Source of the DNA: Latrodectus hesperus
Lineage: Eukaryota; Arthropoda; Arachnida; Araneae; Theridiidae
Direction: 5' to 3'
NCBI GenBank assembly: GCA_037975125.1
Contig: CM075862.1
Location: forward strand, 43,042,924-43,106,923
DNA length: 64,000 nt
Shown: positions 24,123-35,341 of the stretch, piece after piece
Layout of the letters: every line of letters starts with the position of its first letter
Position numbering within the stretch: position 1 is the stretch's first letter
Translations under genes and position numbers: made by a program
Notes under the pieces: generated by a model
Told to the model about the DNA's origin: nothing
Seen by the model: the letters and a program-made list of their open reading frames with translations, nothing else
The model's database searches: none

Positions 24123-24879
24123 TCCAAGGGAAAATAAAATAACAATTTTTATATATGAGTAGCATTTGATTCTACAAAGAGTTTCATTATTTCCTTAAAT
24201 CTTTTTTTTATTTGTTCACCTTTGCAAAATATATGACTTAGTTAATTCCTCTATCATCTCAGAATAAAGAATTGATGAAGGTAATTCATAATATCGAAGA
24301 TCATGACATAATCATAAGATAATATATAATATCACAAAGATCAAATCATAATATAATATCACAAACAAAATCATGATGCATTTAAAGTCTCCTTTCTTAC
24401 ACTGACGGTGTGCAAAACTTAAACAACAATGTAAGTTTTAAGTAGACGGCCCTGAAATTTCAGTAAAGAGATTCTTGCTGTCAGTACAATATGCCATTCA
24501 GTAGAAAGACAATAAGTATGCAAATGTCAGGAATAAAACATCACAAATGATGTGAGCGTATTCAAAATGTATTCAGTCTATTACAAAACACTCTCACTAT
24601 ACAATAAACAAAATACACATGACTACAATAAAAAAAGGGCAAAGATGCAATTAAATACATTCGTTGCAAATGTCTTCGTGAAATATTGTTAAAGAAAGTT
24701 TCCAAATCTTTCGAAATTGCGAAAAAGAGATGGAGATTCACTTGCTAACAACTAAAGTTCTTCATACAGATATGAAACAAAGATTTGAGAATCTTCTTCA
24801 CTTGTATATTGCTGGTTGTTGAGCTCTTTTGCGCGTCCACATACTCAGATCCCAAACACTGATGAATCCATACTAATAC
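24123..24879. other. No gene recognised; left flank of hAT relic
   Basis: AT-rich. The hAT element may begin somewhere here, but no readable transposase sequence or terminal repeat was found. Confidence 0.4.
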
Positions 24880-25265
24880 AGGAGCAGCTTATTGAAATAT
24901 CCACGAAAAAATAACTTAAATCAATGTTTGATTTAACATTGTGACTTATTTATCAAACAAATTTATGACTTGGATGAATGTGAGATGCTACGATTGCATT
25001 TACGTCCAGCTCAATGTTTGTCAATAACACTACAAATTCTTGTTAAGGAAACAAATTTCAATTTGATATTTTGCATCATGGTTATTGAGCAGAAGTTGTT
25101 GACTGCCTTCCCGTCTTCTTATTAGGTAGAAAGTGAATTTAGTACCGTTATGAAATTCATTACAAAATAAAAAAACTGGCTAGAAATCAGTGTTCGTGGG
25201 GGCATTTGCGATTGCTACTCAGAGATTGAACCGGACGTAAATATACTCATAAGATCTCAAGTTCA
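24880..25265 (+). pseudogene. hAT transposase C-terminal (dimerisation) fragment
   Basis: In plus-strand frames the sequence reads QEQLIEIS near 24880, then, after frameshifts, AFPSSY-VESEFSTV near 25112 and KNWLEISVRG...SEIEPDVNIL near 25170-25250. This succession is characteristic of the C-terminal dimerisation region of hAT transposases (ZBED/SCAND3-like). At least two stops and several frame changes are present, so it is long dead. The catalytic core upstream is not recognisable. No terminal repeats seen. Confidence 0.72.
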
Positions 25266-25461
25266 TTTAAGTCATTAATGTTTTTGACTCATCCAAGTCA
25301 TTTATTTTATTTTAAACAAAAGTTATAATTTCAATAAATGCTTCTTCAATAAAATGTTTTTATAGTATGCATGTATGCAGCTTTTTCACTTGGTGATCCA
25401 TGAGTAAGTTTTGACTATAAAAAGAGGATCGATGGGTAAAAAACATTTTGGCTGAATTGCA

Positions 25462-26740
25462 CAATTTTTCAGGTAGAGCTGTATGCAATACAGCAAGCAG
25501 TTAAGTGGGCCAAAAACAAAAACAGCATTGTCTTATCTGGTCAGACAGCCAATCTAGCTTGATGTCACTTTCTAATCCCAAAACAGCTATCCCAATTGCT
25601 AGAGACATACAAGACCAACTAAATGCAAGCCAAAACATCAGGCTGAACTGGATCAAAGCCCATGTTGGCCTTGAAGGCAATGAACTTGCAGATAGATTGA
25701 CAAAAGTGGCAACGACCCAAGGAGAGACAACAATACTACCTTTTCCCAGATCCCACTTCAAACAATTAATTAAAGATCAAGCCAGACAGGAATGGCAATC
25801 GTACTGGGACAACGCCACAACTGGACGTCTAGTACATAACATCATTCCAAATATCGGGCTGACCAAGAAATGCTGGCCCAGACACAAATTACACTCTTTG
25901 CGTCTGGACATGGGCCCTTCCCAAGTTACATTTATAGATTCGGTGCCAAACACAACGACCACTGTGCCTGCGAGGATGTTGGAAATCGCTTTCACTACGC
26001 CACCAGTTGCCCCTTGACGAGCCCCTGGCATTTCAGGATTCCAAGTGAACATTTGATAACCCAGTGGTACCGAAATCTTATTAATGATCGTCATGCTAAA
26101 GGGAAAGTTATAGCCCTAATGAACTTCTTATTAGAAAATAGGAACTTAATAATCCCTGAGGATAATAATGATGAGGGGGAGGAGGCATCCTGGAGTGATG
26201 CAACCCACTAGTGAATATGTACTTTAACTCTTCCTATGCTATACCACTTAACGATTTGTGACGTGTGATCAGTGACTGTGCACCGATTTTTAAGTGAGTA
26301 TCAATTCCCCAATCATTTAACCTAACAGTGGTTTGGGTTTTTCCCACACAAAGAACTATGGACTGTGCTTCTATTCAATTATCCAAGCAAATTATTAATA
26401 TGAACACTCCTTTCTCTTTTAACTATTACTTATTTATTTTTATTCAAGATTTCTGTTTTTAAAGTGTTTAAACAATTGTTTCAATTTTCAACTGCACTGA
26501 AGTTAATACTGCAATGTAATTAGCATTTGTATACATTAAAATATCACAAACTGTATTGTCTACACATTCCTGTATTCTGCAAGTGGAGATTGGAAGGCAT
26601 GTGACCTCAAGCAGAAGCGGCTATCCTACGGTGGAATCTTCTCTTTTCTTTTCGGCAGTCTCCACCAAAACTGGTAGAATCCTTTTAGGATTAGGTACAG
26701 GGAGTTCTGCTGGTGTAAACTAAACTGATGTCAATCGTAA
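25462..26740 (+). pseudogene. 5'-truncated LINE: RNase H domain and C-terminal tail
   Basis: The sequence enters abruptly in an RNase H domain with FQVELYAIQQAVKWA, loses frame at about 25540, continues with WSDSQSSLMSLSNPK and WIKAHVGLEGNELADRLTK (25540-25700), shifts frame again at about 25890 and ends with a cysteine/histidine motif (CACEDVGNRFHYATSCPL) and an acidic tail stopping at 26211. The order RNase H then CCHC-like tail is that of RNase H-bearing LINEs of the I/Jockey/R1 group. About 500 bp of presumed 3' untranslated sequence follows; its exact end is uncertain. 5' truncation is typical of target-primed reverse transcription. Confidence 0.85.
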
Positions 26741-28990
26741 CTATGATATTTTGACATTATCATTTTGTCATAAAACAAAATGCAATTTTTCTATGGCAGA
26801 CAGAATGTCTGAATATTTTATTGTTAACAACTATAATGTTGTCGTTAGACGTGCCACTTTCTTTATATACAAAATGTTAACTGATCGCTTGTTCTTTTTA
26901 AGTCAATACTTAAAGATCATTATAAGTCGCACATGTTGAACCATACCAATCTCCACGAATATCTTACTTAAAAGGCATTCCATTAAAATTGGGAGTTATT
27001 GTTTTCAAAGTAACAACATGACGAAATCAAAAAATAAAAGTGTAGGTGATTGATTTCAAAGTGTTAACTGAATATTTACAAATATTCTATGCGAAGGAAA
27101 GGATTTAATTTACCATGTTTCGTGCTTGTTTAAAAAATGATTTTTATTTGCTCTACAGAAACAGAGGTAAGTATTTCGGACTTAAAAAACGCAATATGTT
27201 TCACCATAAAATTTTGCTAATATTTGGGCAAAACTAGATTCAGAAATGTTTAATTATTTTCTTTTGAAAGAAATTTACAATTTAGATACATTACAGCAAA
27301 TGTTTTGGTAAGTCTAAAATTTTTAGATGATACAGTGATTTCAGAGAAAGGAACGTTTCCTTGAAGAACTAACTGGCTCCTAAAATTGGCTGACCACAGA
27401 TGATCCAAATGTTAACATTATTAAAGAAATCTTATAATAAAATCAATGAATGTCATAAGAAAAAGTAGTGGCATCAAGATTGACCAGACGATGTCTCTTA
27501 TGTTATATTCTGGCTGGCCAGTCATTGCTGCTACGTTTTTTATTATTACTATTTTACTATGCAATCTATAATTTTTTAGACTCATCAAAACAATTTCCTT
27601 ATATGTTTCTTTCATTAACTTAACATTTTGTGTTATTGTTTTTCCAAAAAAGACAGCAATATTTTATGGCTTATTTTATTTCATTTTTTAACTATGAATC
27701 CGTCACCGTCATTCGGGTAGGGCAAATAAAAACAGTCCTTTAAGCAAGCGCGAGGGTAAGAAAATGAAATCGTCTGCTATTTTTGGATTATTTATGAACG
27801 TTCATTTACAACATAAAGAAAAAAATTGGCTTTTCATTTCTTAATCTCGAGGTGTTGCCACTACGTAAAAAATAACCCTCAATTATAATGGAATTTAGTT
27901 TGTATATTACTCCACTTCTCCAATTTCAGATGATTTCTGACTGAATAAAATAAGTTTAACATCTTATTAATTTCATGTCAAACAATTTTCTCTTTAAATA
28001 CCTGCGCAAAAAGAAATGATATAATTTCACCTTGTTTTATATGGTAAATGTAATTCAAAATAAATTTAAAACTGAGAATAAAATTAAATTTTCAACATTC
28101 AGTAACCTACTTAATTCCTTCTATATTTAATTAGCTTTAAAATGGAATCATGTAAAAGATAAAAAATGAGCAATGAAAAGTAAGCACGCCCATACGCCAC
28201 TGCTCAAAAGGTATAAAATTATTTTTTCCTGATTGTGAACAAAAGTATGAGGCCATCAGTAAATTAAATGTTTCCCTCTTTTGTTTCTTAAAAATAAATG
28301 CATCCAAAACTATCTTGGAGTATCGAACTAAACGATAGGAAAAACGTATAAAAATATGCATGAAACAAAAATTATTTATACTAATTACTTTAAAAGCTAT
28401 CTTTCGATCAAGTTATTCGGTAACAGTAGAACGAATAAAATTATTATCTTAAATAATTGAATATTTAACTTGGTTGCATGTTCTCAGTGTTCCACTGTTA
28501 AACGGAAAAAAAAAAAAATTCAAAAAAAAAGGAAGAAAAAATAAGAAAAAATATTTGCAGACTTTATTGATTTTTATTACTTGTATAATATATGAACTAT
28601 CTGAAATGAATACATTCCAATTTTGTGTATGATAAGAGTAAAAAACCTAATCAATAGATTTTCTTCATTTGCAATAAATGTTTCAATTCATTGATAATAG
28701 AAACCATCAAAAATATGGAATGCTTTCATAAGAATATGAAAAATTCACAAGAACAATTGTCAAAATATGTTTAAACTGAAACATTTTATCTTCTTGTTAT
28801 CTTGAAACAGAAATATTAGTATAAATAAATTGTATTATTTGAAGAAACCAACGAGGTCATTTTAATTAAATATTAGCTTATAAACCTTAAACTATTTTAA
28901 ACCTAAAACCTTAAACATAGTTCACGAGTCAATAAGCATTTCCCGAACTCATCCCACCAATGTTCTTTGATATATTTAGGTAAGATTTTT
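26741..28990. other. AT-rich; possible transporter-like coding remnant near 27.5 kb
   Basis: No gene can be annotated with confidence. A minus-strand 64-codon frame at 27421-27615 has a spacing pattern like one segment of SLC6 transporters and is described among the findings. The rest is AT-rich with a long A-rich run near 28500-28550. Confidence 0.4.
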
Positions 28991-29062
28991 AAGCATGTCA
29001 GAGAGGACATTATTTCTATCTAGTTAACAGTTTCTACAATCTGTGATTAATAGTAAACGTCT

Positions 29063-30300
29063 TTATTCACTAATGTTTTCACTAAAATCCTTGCAGCTCT
29101 CTTGGTTAAAAGCAGATTCATTTCTTCTTTCCTCATCATCATCGTCATCCTCAGCGTTCCAGAGCACGTTATCTTCACTGCCATTCAAGGAATTTGAAAT
29201 GCAGCATTTCTTGAAAGATTTCCCAATCATTGGTGCTTCGATGCTTTTCCAGGCAGCAGAAACCCAGTGTGCAACAATGTGCGGTGCAGCACACTTAATT
29301 TTTCCAGTCGCGGTCAATTCACGGTTTGGCTCACAAAACCATTTTTCGTACCCCTTAAAAGGTATATTTATACTAACATCCAGAAGTTGTAACACAGACG
29401 TCATTCCCCCAGGAATGATAACAAGATCACTGCCTAGACTGAGAATCTTCTTTTTTACGTCGTCGGTGAGGTGACCACAAAATGCGTCCAGACAAAGCAA
29501 TGACGGTGGATTGGAGCGACCACCGGGTCGGAGTTCCTTTACATTTCGAAGCCAAGCAAGCATTAATGATTCCATCATCCACCCCTTCTCTTGGTTTCGA
29601 ATCAGGACATCATCTGGGAACAGCTTTTCATTCTTGGGAATTTTAGGGCATGTTTTTCGTTTGAAGATTAAGAAAGGGGGAAATTTGCACCCATTTGCTG
29701 TTATTGCCAGCATCACTGTTACGCGTTGTTTTTCACATCCCAAAATTTTGATGATAACTTCCTTAGTCCCCTTCTACGTGATGGTGTAGTTACGAGGCAT
29801 GTCAAACAAAATTGGCGTTTTGTCAGCGTTGCCAATTTGCCCCATTGAAAAATTCTTTTCTTTCCGCAGTGTGATGACACCGCTGAAATGTTTGTAGCTT
29901 TCCCTCAAAATCTGCCAGGAAGCTTTTGGCATATTGTTGTACGGCGTTTCAGAGATAAGCCCATCTGCTTCATAAACTGATCCACCCATCCATGGCTAGC
30001 CTTTAACTCTTGTTTTGGTATTCCAAGAACTTCAGCCTTTTTTCTTATGGTGTCACTTTGCTTTATTTCTTATGGTGTCACTAGTCACAGGTTGTCCATT
30101 CTTCCTCCTTTCACGTACAAATTCCAAAACTTTCTCTTCAATTTTAGGGTATCTTCCTTTGCGAGGGCCAGTGAATTTGTTTCTACTAGCTTTATTTGCA
30201 AACAGCGCCAATTTCTGTTGCCGCCAAAAGCGAACATTGCTCTCGGCTACGTTGAACTCTCTCTCTGCTTTTCTATTGCCCTTTTATCAGCATAAGGAAT
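29063..30300 (-). pseudogene. Pogo/Tigger-like transposase (CENP-B type), broken
   Basis: On the minus strand: a CENP-B-type DNA-binding part with KGRYPKIEEKVLEFV and KNGQPVTSDTIRNKA; then HGWVDQFMKQMGLSLKRR; then the DDE core with NADKTPILFDMP (first aspartate), LLCLDAFCGHL (second) and LLDVSINIPFKGY (third); then an acidic C-terminus (a run of D/E). Lesions: a 25-bp tandem duplication at about 30041-30090 shifts the frame within the DNA-binding part, there is another shift near 29885, and a TAG stop near 29773. About 226 residues at the C-terminal end remain open. The enzyme is a nuclear cut-and-paste transposase; this copy is dead but not ancient. Confidence 0.9.
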
Positions 30301-30313
30301 TACTTTACGTTTG

Positions 30314-30372
30314 AAAGTAGCACATATGATTTTCTTCTCATGATACAAAGTAACACATATGATTTTCTTCTC
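30314..30372. repeat. 33-bp-period direct duplication
   Basis: The phrase CACATATGATTTTCTTCTC occurs at both 30321-30339 and 30354-30372, inside the pogo-like element. Confidence 0.85.
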
Positions 30373-30732
30373 TGTTTGCCCTCCATTTCGTGACTACGTA
30401 CTCTGCAGTTTGTATCCTCTATGCAATAATGTGTCAACGATAAATGTAATGATAAATGCAGTCGAGAAATACAGTAATGTATTGTTACGATTTAAATTTG
30501 GTTGACGTCAACGGCGATAGTGCTGACCTTGCACTCAAATCTAATGTGCCATCGAATCTAATGCGCACCTCAATTTTGAATACTATATTTGGCCAAAAAC
30601 GATCCGCATTAGATTCGCGTAAATACGGTACAACAAAAAACATCCCCAAACATTATATGTGGCTACTAGAAACACATATAATTTAAATGATGCATGCTAT
30701 CCTGTGGTCCACCACCCGGTTATGTTGTTGCT

Positions 30733-30850
30733 TGTTATTGTTGCACCAGCATGTTTCCCTGTACCTCACCCTGAGTTGGGCTCTATCAGAAGCAGCTGGG
30801 TGGAGTCTTGGTGATTTTGAAGCACGGACCAAGCTGAAGACCCCCAGTAC
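30733..30850 (-). mobile_element. Truncated SINE, family B
   Basis: Matches the reverse-oriented family B copy at 37926-38218 from GTTGCACCAGCATG through TGATTTTGAAGCA to the CCCCCAGTACT/CCCCAATACT region, then stops. The tRNA-like head is missing. Confidence 0.78.
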
Positions 30851-32093
30851 TAGCTTATGTTGTTGCATATTTCTAAAAAATTCTTATTACTCAGTTGAAT
30901 GCGGAGATGTTTGTTTCGTATATAGCAATATATCAATGGTGTAGGCGGCAAGCAACAAAGAATCAGGATGCATTGTAACCCTTGATACTAAATGAAGATC
31001 TCTGTGGATAATTTGGAAAGGGGGTTTCTTCTAAACTTCATACTTAAAAGAGCGCCGATCCCTTTTTCGGTCAGTTTAGAAAGAGACAACAATAAACATG
31101 TGCATTTCGTAGTTTATTTTACCGGAGTCTTCAACTTTCTTATGAGATGATAAACAAATGACTATAGAAATAATTTTTAAATCTTGCTAAAAGACCCCCG
31201 AATATATGAATACCTTCAATAACATCTATTTCACACACAAGCTCTAATCTTTTCTATTTATTGCCACATCTTCATTTAAATAATAGCGTTTCTAATTCAA
31301 GTCATGTGCGAACATTTGCTTGTAAGGCCAAAATGCAATCGAATTTTATGAAAACTCACTAGCGTCTGTCTAATCCATTATTGTAATTACGTATAAGACA
31401 GTAAATCTGTTAGTAAAATGTATCTTTCTGACATCATTTATTGTGTCTGTAAGGTGAGATAAACAATTTCTGGCCAATCATTTAAAAAATGTATCAATTC
31501 ATTAAGCACAAAGACCACATTAACTGAAATCAAACTCTAACGCGTTTACATTCCGTATTTCTAATATCTTATTAACACTTGTGAAATTAAAAATAAAAAC
31601 AGTAGATATCATTTGAAAGATTAAATTCTCGCAATTGATATCCATATCCTAATCAAATTATTATTTGTAAGTGTTTTATGTGCATATATTAGCTATGTAA
31701 TTATGTCGCGTACTATATATTATGAAAGAAAATATAGTACGATCAATACAGGAAAAATGATCATAACGGCAACTCGGTTCTTGCAGGGTAATGGCGACGA
31801 GGCTTTTAATGCAATTATTGTCTTAAGAGAAACACTTTCCTACCTATTTACCAAACATAACTCTGAGCCTCCGGCACTTCTTGAAAATGAAACATGTTAT
31901 AAATAACCAAAAACCTATCATCTCTTTACTTTAACATCACGTAATCTAACACTTGAACACCGTTGTAAAGCATTTAGAAATCCGGGAAGAATTTTCATAG
32001 ATAGTGGGCGTATCCTTGTGACGTAAGGAAGGATAGCTGGAAAACTCCAAACTCCTACTCCCGTTACAAAGACGCAAGCAGATGGCTGAGGGG
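30851..32093. other. No gene seen
   Basis: AT-rich, short open frames only. The last 60 bp may belong to the SINE-like unit that follows. Confidence 0.5.
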
Positions 32094-32382
32094 AAACATC
32101 CATCTCCCATTATTCAAAAAAATCTGGGATTGAACCCGAGTTCTTATTCTTCTAAGCGCGCTGTCCTACCTCTAGGAGACGGTGAGCACAGAACATCTAT
32201 CTTCCATTGTTCAACAGAAGCTGGGATTGAACCCGAGTTCTTATTCTTCGAAGCGCGCTGTCCTACCTCTAGGATACGGTGAGCCCAGAACATCTATCTT
32301 CCATTGTTCAACAGAAGCTGGGATTGAACCCGAGTTCTTATTCTTCGAAGAGCGCTGTCCTACCTCTAGGATACGGTGAGCC
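32094..32382 (-). repeat. 97-bp tandem triplicate of a tRNA-like SINE end (family C)
   Basis: TGAACCCGAG begins at 32131, 32228 and 32325, an exact 97-bp period. Read on the minus strand each unit has a B-box-like GGTTCAATCCC preceded by an A-box-like CCTAGAGGTAGGAC, so each resembles a tRNA-derived head. The second and third units are nearly identical; the first is more diverged. Related single copies lie near 50.6, 63.5 and probably 52.5 kb. Confidence 0.88.
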
Positions 32383-32469
32383 CGGTCAGGTCTTTGCTTC
32401 TAATGATTAACCATTTCATTACCACTCTTATATGTTACATCAGGATGCTGCGTAGTGAAATGAGGCTTA

Positions 32470-32665
32470 TTCTTAGACTTTTTTGCTGAGTTGGCAATTG
32501 AATGGTTAGCCCTCCAGTCTTCTGTTAAATAGTTCGTAGATTCGATTCCTATTGCAGCCGTTATGTCAGAGTAATGGTTCAGAGTCCACTATAAAGATTA
32601 GATCCTGATTTAATTTGTTCTCACGTGTAAAAAGTGGTCAACGAATGACACAAATACAATACATT
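32470..32665 (+). mobile_element. Diverged SINE, family D
   Basis: Resembles the copy at 43797-43976: GAATGGTTAGC in the head, a degraded B box TAGATTCGATTCCTAT, then GGTTCAGAGTCCACT and a TCACGTGTAAAAAGTGGTCAACGA-like end. Clearly older than the other copies. Confidence 0.68.
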
Positions 32666-34740
32666 TTCAGACTCCATTGTATATTTTCACTCTATAAATT
32701 CACCATTATTCTTGCTAGATAAATTATAAGTTTATCATCCTCCAGCTACAAGTTTTTCGAGTTCATTGTTGATGAAGAAAACAAATTTAATTTACTGTTT
32801 TTTTCTCGGCAGCACATGTATTAACTATTTATTTATTGTTAGAGAAATCTTCTATTCAGTAATTCCCATAATTCCGTTTGTCTACCCTTTGTTTATCTTC
32901 TCAAGGTTATGAGAGATAAGAAGCTAACTGCATTAGGATTGAGTTTCAAAAGGCTTGAAATTTGAGAAGGATATTATTTCTTAATGCCTACTTACGATTC
33001 TTTTATTTTAAAATAAGTCAGCTTTATTCTGTTTCTTAACCGATTTTTATTTATACATAAAATGACAGTAAATTGAATATTCTAACTGTTTTTCTGCCTA
33101 ATTTTCATGCAAAATTAAATTTACCACAGGGATTATTTATCTGAATATGAACCGACAAATAAATATATTCAATTATCTATCTTTTCATCTCATATTTACA
33201 CAAGTCAAGCAATATCTGAATCATTTTCTTCCCGTTCGCACTGCTTTAAATCAATCTAAAGCTAAATTTAACATAAGCACTACGTTCAAAACAGTGTTCG
33301 CAATGCCTTACACTTGATACAGGTTTAATAGAATTTTGTTCAAAACCTTATTTATTGTTTGTTGATATTATAAATTATATATGATATTTTTGAAATTTTT
33401 ATAGTTGAGGTTTTTTAAATATTTACAGGCCAAAATTACGTGTTATACTTTAAATGATGAATATGAAGCCAAAGAATGTCGTAGTTACATCTGTTTCTTT
33501 TCAGACCTAACATAATTTCTTTATATTTAGTTAATACTTTTACAAATAATTTTGATATATTTTTGTTCGCTTTAAGATAAATTTTGGTTCGCTTTTAAAG
33601 TATTCCAACAAACACTGAGAACAATATAACAGACAACACAAGACGGGGCTAAATCAATTTAAGCGTATTTAAATCAGTTCTCTCCAACTTACTTAAATCA
33701 CAAGTTGCCATGGCAAAAAAAGTTCAATTGAAATTTAAACGCGTTTAAAAGTGTAGTACAATGGATATTGATAATTATTTAAATCCGCAGCTGAATTGAG
33801 AACGATTGAACGGAAAGGAATGGAAAAACAAGATATTGGACTCTGGCTAATTTAAAATTTGTTTCATTTCCAAACTTAGATTAAAACTTTGTAATTAATT
33901 CAAACCATAACTAAAAAGTTGATTTGACTTCATTATAAACTTGTTTGTGCCGCGATTTGCCCTTTTTCGGAATTTGTTCTCACTTCAAGAACCAAAGTAT
34001 GTGGTTACTTTTGATGCAGAATAATTCTGACTCACTGCAATCTACGTGTTTTCGTTTTTTCTAATAAGCCGCAGATAGAAAATTTATTGGATTGCAGAGG
34101 AAAAATGTCCCACGTTTAATGTTTAATAACTTCATAACTAAAGATAAAGGTCTACATACCTATTTTCCCGACCCTGGAGTGCGAAGCAAATTTCCGGATA
34201 GGTGCCATTCCAGTCCCCAAGCATGCTTGGCACTCAGTTTATCAACCAACTGAAGGAATTAAAGAGTGGGTGGAGCTTGCCCAACCCGAGGAATATATAA
34301 GTTTCAAAATTCCAATATTAAATTATTCAAATAAAAATTGAGTTACTTATTTATGCAACAGAAAGCAATAAGATATAAACAAATAAAGTTGAGTATCAAC
34401 ATGCTCAGATTTTATCTGGGGATATTGTCTATGGTGAAATAAATGTATGGTTTCTCAGCCCATGGCAGGAGACAAGCGCAAAAAAATTTAGGCCATGGCA
34501 TGATCAAAACCACATTAATAAAAATTAAAAATGTAGGCATTGAAGATAAACAATTCAATAATAACAGAATATTCAAATAAATATGTCCATATTAACGAAA
34601 CTTTCAAAAAGGAATTAGATTAACGCTTCCATACAAATAAAAGTGAATTCCTAGGAAAATTAACAATGAATTAATATCGAAAAAATAACTGAGGAAGATA
34701 AATCAAGAGCAAACACCGAGTAACATTTTCAAGTTAACTT
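32666..34740. other. AT-rich, no gene seen
   Basis: No coding region recognised. A patch at 34165-34300 is less AT-rich (includes CCCCAAGCATGCTTGG) and may be a repeat fragment. Confidence 0.5.
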
Positions 34741-34796
34741 CTCCCAAGACTTAAATATTTCAAGTAACTTCTTATAATATTTAAAAGTCTTGGGAG
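34741..34796. repeat. Hairpin with 19-bp arms
   Basis: CTCCCAAGACTTAAATATT (34741-34759) is matched in reverse by 34776-34796, with only a 2-bp insertion. The loop is 16 bp. Confidence 0.8.
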
Positions 34797-35340
34797 CTTT
34801 CTTTAATTTAATAACTATGCCTTAATTCAGTTTTATAAGCACATCTCTATTTCTTGAATAGTGTTTGATGAAATTTATTGAGACATTATTTTTGAGTGTA
34901 ACATATAGGTGTTAAATTTATGTACTTATGTTATTTAAATTGTTGCAATTCCGTCTGCTACACTGAAAATTACATTTTTATGGATTCTGCAAGAAATGTT
35001 AAAATCTAAATGTGCTAATTTATCAAGCTTAAACTTAAATTATCTTATTTAATCACATATGCCAGTAAAATTAGTTTGGAAATTAATGGCAGTAAAGTAC
35101 CTAATTTTCCAATTCCGAATTTCAATTAATTTTGATTAAGTTTAATGTAGATTTATATTTAAAAATTTTTTTTCCCAAAATTCAGGATGTGAAAAAAAAT
35201 TATAAAATTGTCAATATGTCTGAAAGAATAGATTTGCATAGCCAACGATTTGCCATGGTAATGTAAAAATAAATTCGAAAATACTTTAAAATGTTGACCC
35301 TTATGGTTATATATAAAAAGTGGTTCGCAATTTGATACTT
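34797..35340. other. AT-rich, no gene seen
   Basis: Nothing recognisable. Confidence 0.5.
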
Positions 35341-35341
35341 G

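Larger units (their letters stand above)
29040..30630 (-). mobile_element. Pogo/Tigger-like DNA transposon, one terminal repeat kept
   Basis: The right end (30604-30630) reads, reversed, TACCGTATTTACGCGAATCT, the style of terminal repeat used by pogo/Tigger-like elements, and ends in TA, their target. Subterminal AATCTAATG repeats lie at about 30536-30569. The transposase relic fills 29063-30300. I could not find the other terminal repeat, so the left end is approximate. Confidence 0.78.

Noticed and set aside
32094..32382. CRISPR-like array
   Set aside because: The whole 97-bp unit is repeated with no unique spacers, and the genome is eukaryotic.
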